Source: Stentor roeselii (Eukaryota > Ciliophora > Heterotrichea > Heterotrichida > Stentoridae). Taken from it: a stretch of 36,514 bases of DNA. Numbering within the stretch: position 1 is the stretch's first letter; every line of letters begins with the position of its first letter. The notes under the pieces were generated by a model, which was given only the letters and a program-made list of their open reading frames with translations, was not told the DNA's origin and searched no databases. Shown here piece by piece: positions 34,789 to 36,514 of the stretch. The DNA is taken from the NCBI GenBank assembly GCA_006503475.1, contig RSEH01000357.1:1-36514 (forward strand), written 5' to 3'. The position numbers were made by a program, and so were the translations under genes.

Positions 34789-35853
34789 TTAATTAATAAC
34801 TTCTAAACTGTCTTGAATGTGAGTGAAAACATTGCTGATTATTCGATCCTGTTGTTTTATGTAAAGATTTATTGAATTTCCTAGTTTTCGAGGCTTTATT
34901 TTCGCTAAAAACGTGGACTTTGCAGGGATGTTTGCCAAGTCGATTGTTTGAGAGAACTTCCCTGATACCAGGTCCACCAGGTCGTAGTTGACTTGTCCTT
35001 GATGCGCGATTCGGCAGAGCCAAAAGCCTTCATCAAGAACAGCATCGACGAGATATTCAGGAACATAGAAAATATTGCTGATCTTTTTAGAGCCCCTCTC
35101 CAAATGCACTCGTTTCCCCGCCAGGTCTGTTTTTGATTCGGTTTTCGTGAAAAACAACGATTTTGAATCACTTGGCATTGAACGCTTGTAAGAGGAAGGG
35201 TATATTAGGATTGTCAAACGTGAGTCAAATGACGGGATCTCGCAAAGGACTTCTTTTGTATCTGAGAAAAGGAGTTTTAATGGAAGGGATTTGTTTATGG
35301 ATGAGTCTTTAGGAGTGTGAAAGGACTTTAACTTGATTTTCCAGTGTTTTTTACGCCGAATGCATGATTTTATCATTGACTCGGTATTTAAGTTGAAGTG
35401 AATTCGGTGAACTGTCAGGTCTTCATTGTCTAAACGCACCTCGCTGAATGGAAAGACCCAAGATGATAGGTCTTGAGGCACGAAAATAATAGAATTTCCT
35501 TCTTGTAATGAACAATGCTCGAAAATACGGTGAAATTGGTCTATTGATTCGAAATTTGCAATTTCTGCTGGGATTAAACTGCAACTTTGAAGTGATGATG
35601 GAAGACCTGACTCGAAATCTGGACTGAAAATTGGATTTAACTTTTCGATTAGGTAGATTTTGTTCATGTTTAGAGAACAGACAAGTCCTGCGTATTGAAC
35701 ACATTCGCATATTGGAGCTGAATATATTGTGTAGGATGGGGATAATCGAGATTCTAGTATTTTCATTAGATTGCTGTGAGCGTGAACTGTTTTCGTTGAA
35801 AGCCATTTGTCGTTTAGTTGTTTTACTGAGATTAGGTATATTGCTTTGTCCAT
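34789..35853 (-). CDS. Unrecognised 354-residue protein
   Basis: ATG at 35853, TAA at 34789. The protein is mixed alpha/beta in character with many beta-like stretches (SIIFVPQDLSSWVFPF, LTILIYPSS, GFWLCRIAHQGQVNYDLVDL) and no signal peptide or membrane helix. I recognise no domain; the C-terminal 120 residues with alternating hydrophobics could be a beta-sandwich or C2-like fold, but that is a guess. It is followed closely by the RING-CH gene on the same strand. Its 5' flank is G-rich on the plus strand, thus G-poor on its own sense strand. Confidence 0.75.
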   Translation of the reverse strand: MDKAIYLISVKQLNDKWLSTKTVHAHSNLMKILESRLSPSYTIYSAPICECVQYAGLVCSLNMNKIYLIEKLNPIFSPDFESGLPSSLQSCSLIPAEIANFESIDQFHRIFEHCSLQEGNSIIFVPQDLSSWVFPFSEVRLDNEDLTVHRIHFNLNTESMIKSCIRRKKHWKIKLKSFHTPKDSSINKSLPLKLLFSDTKEVLCEIPSFDSRLTILIYPSSYKRSMPSDSKSLFFTKTESKTDLAGKRVHLERGSKKISNIFYVPEYLVDAVLDEGFWLCRIAHQGQVNYDLVDLVSGKFSQTIDLANIPAKSTFLAKIKPRKLGNSINLYIKQQDRIISNVFTHIQDSLEVIN

Positions 35854-36048
35854 TTCTATTTGCCGCTTTTTGGTGGAATTTTTATGAGAACTGGAGGTTA
35901 AAAGAAATTATTGGGTTCAGTTTAGTGGGATCTTGTTAGTTAAAATTATTAAGTGAAAGGGGTTATAAAATTATTGATCATGTTTTAAGTACCTTATTTT
36001 ATAAATAAATTGGGGTAGAACTAAAAATTTTAGGAGGGTTTGCATTAT

Positions 36049-36513
36049 CTAATGAGGTACTCCTACTATCTCTTGCTGCTCTAATAATTCACTCTTACGC
36101 TTCATATCAATTGGGCCCTTTTCAACATTCTCAGGGTTATTAAAAATCACAGAAATCAAAAACATACCTGTCAAAAGAATAACTTCAATAACAACAAAAA
36201 CAATCAAAAAAGAAAAATCCAAACCTTCTTTTTTACTCTTGCCAAAAATGCTTTCAACTATTCCAGAAGTGAAAATAATGATACCAGTATTATTAATAGC
36301 TCCGAGATACGCCATGATCAGTATGATATCTTTGAAGACTCCGATGTTTTGAGATCGATGCGGGTTAACTCTTTTGTAAATATTGCAAATCTTCCAGGCA
36401 GCAACCCTTATTTTAAAAAGAATCTCAAAAAGTAGTAACAACGGCAATATAGGAAGTGAAGTGCTGAAAAAAGCAACGTATCCAAACTCAATAATCATTT
36501 CAATGTAATCAGA
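36049..36513 (-). CDS. Anoctamin (TMEM16) family, C-terminal fragment, copy 2 (5' end off the window)
   Basis: The frame is open from the window end (base 36513 on the minus strand) and stops at TAG 36049. It starts with the same SDYIEMIIEFGYVA as copy 1 and is about 80 percent identical at DNA level over the first 240 nt, so the two are diverged paralogues in inverted orientation. The helix-8 motif is FKIRVAAWK: the two acidic calcium ligands of the family (Glu, Asp in copy 1) are Lys (36412-36414) and Ala (36400-36402). The rest (DIILIMAYLGAINN, last helix FLIVFVVIEVILLTGMFLIS) is intact; the tail is shorter, ending ELLEQQEIVGVPH. The protein probably reaches the membrane but with altered calcium response (inference). 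Confidence 0.87.
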   Translation of the reverse strand, partial: SDYIEMIIEFGYVAFFSTSLPILPLLLLFEILFKIRVAAWKICNIYKRVNPHRSQNIGVFKDIILIMAYLGAINNTGIIIFTSGIVESIFGKSKKEGLDFSFLIVFVVIEVILLTGMFLISVIFNNPENVEKGPIDMKRKSELLEQQEIVGVPH

Positions 36514-36514
36514 T

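Noticed and set aside
1-36514. UGA-as-Trp code as in Blepharisma
   Set aside because: No TGA occurs inside any of the 21 genes, and conserved tryptophans (e.g. PDI WC, channel filters, WD40 blades) are all TGG.

Overview
This is a gene-dense stretch of a ciliate macronuclear genome, most likely from a heterotrich close to Stentor. The main reasons are: (1) five interruptions of otherwise clean reading frames are repaired exactly by removing 15-nt GTA...AG introns, the ultra-short class typical of heterotrichs; (2) TAA (13 genes), TAG (6) and TGA (2) all act as stops and every tryptophan I checked in conserved motifs is TGG, so the code is the standard one, as in Stentor and unlike Blepharisma or most other ciliates; (3) the gene content is that of a ciliated protist: an axonemal dynein assembly factor, a tubulin glycylase-type TTLL, a four-domain calcium channel, anoctamins and RCC1-repeat proteins. 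The species is an inference.

Layout. Both edges lie inside anoctamin (TMEM16) genes, in inverted orientation and cut at the same homologous codon. From left to right: anoctamin C-terminus (+), a basic unknown protein (+), an L1-domain ribosome-biogenesis protein (-), a coiled-coil protein (+), DNAAF5/HEATR2 (-), a two-thioredoxin-domain PDI (-) and an unknown protein (-). Then comes a 3.6-kb AT-rich gene-free island holding a decayed Merlin/IS1595-type transposase. Right of it: Cdh1/Fzr (+), an unknown protein with RLY repeats (-), a tandem-FHA protein (+), a PH-domain protein (+), a PDK1-like pseudokinase (+), a TTLL3-like ligase with a long coiled-coil N-terminus (+), a degenerate HAD phosphatase (+), a coiled-coil protein with two introns (+), a Ubl-RCC1-BTB protein (+), a second RCC1 protein (-), a calcium channel alpha1-like protein (+), a RING-CH membrane E3 (-), an unknown protein (-) and the second anoctamin C-terminus (-).

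Genes are packed tightly. Convergent neighbours end 18-28 nt apart in four of five cases and same-strand neighbours can be 9-58 nt apart. I see no operon-like functional grouping. Several gene products bear on cilia and excitability (DNAAF5, TTLL3-like, Cav-like channel, anoctamins).

Points worth following up: two introns that do not fit the 15-nt rule (19 nt in the TTLL gene; 20 or 26 nt in DNAAF5), two enzymes whose catalytic residues are replaced (PDK1-like kinase, PGP-like HAD), an anoctamin paralogue that has lost both helix-8 calcium ligands, the unusual Ubl-RCC1-BTB architecture, and a block-wise alternation of GC skew inside single reading frames.
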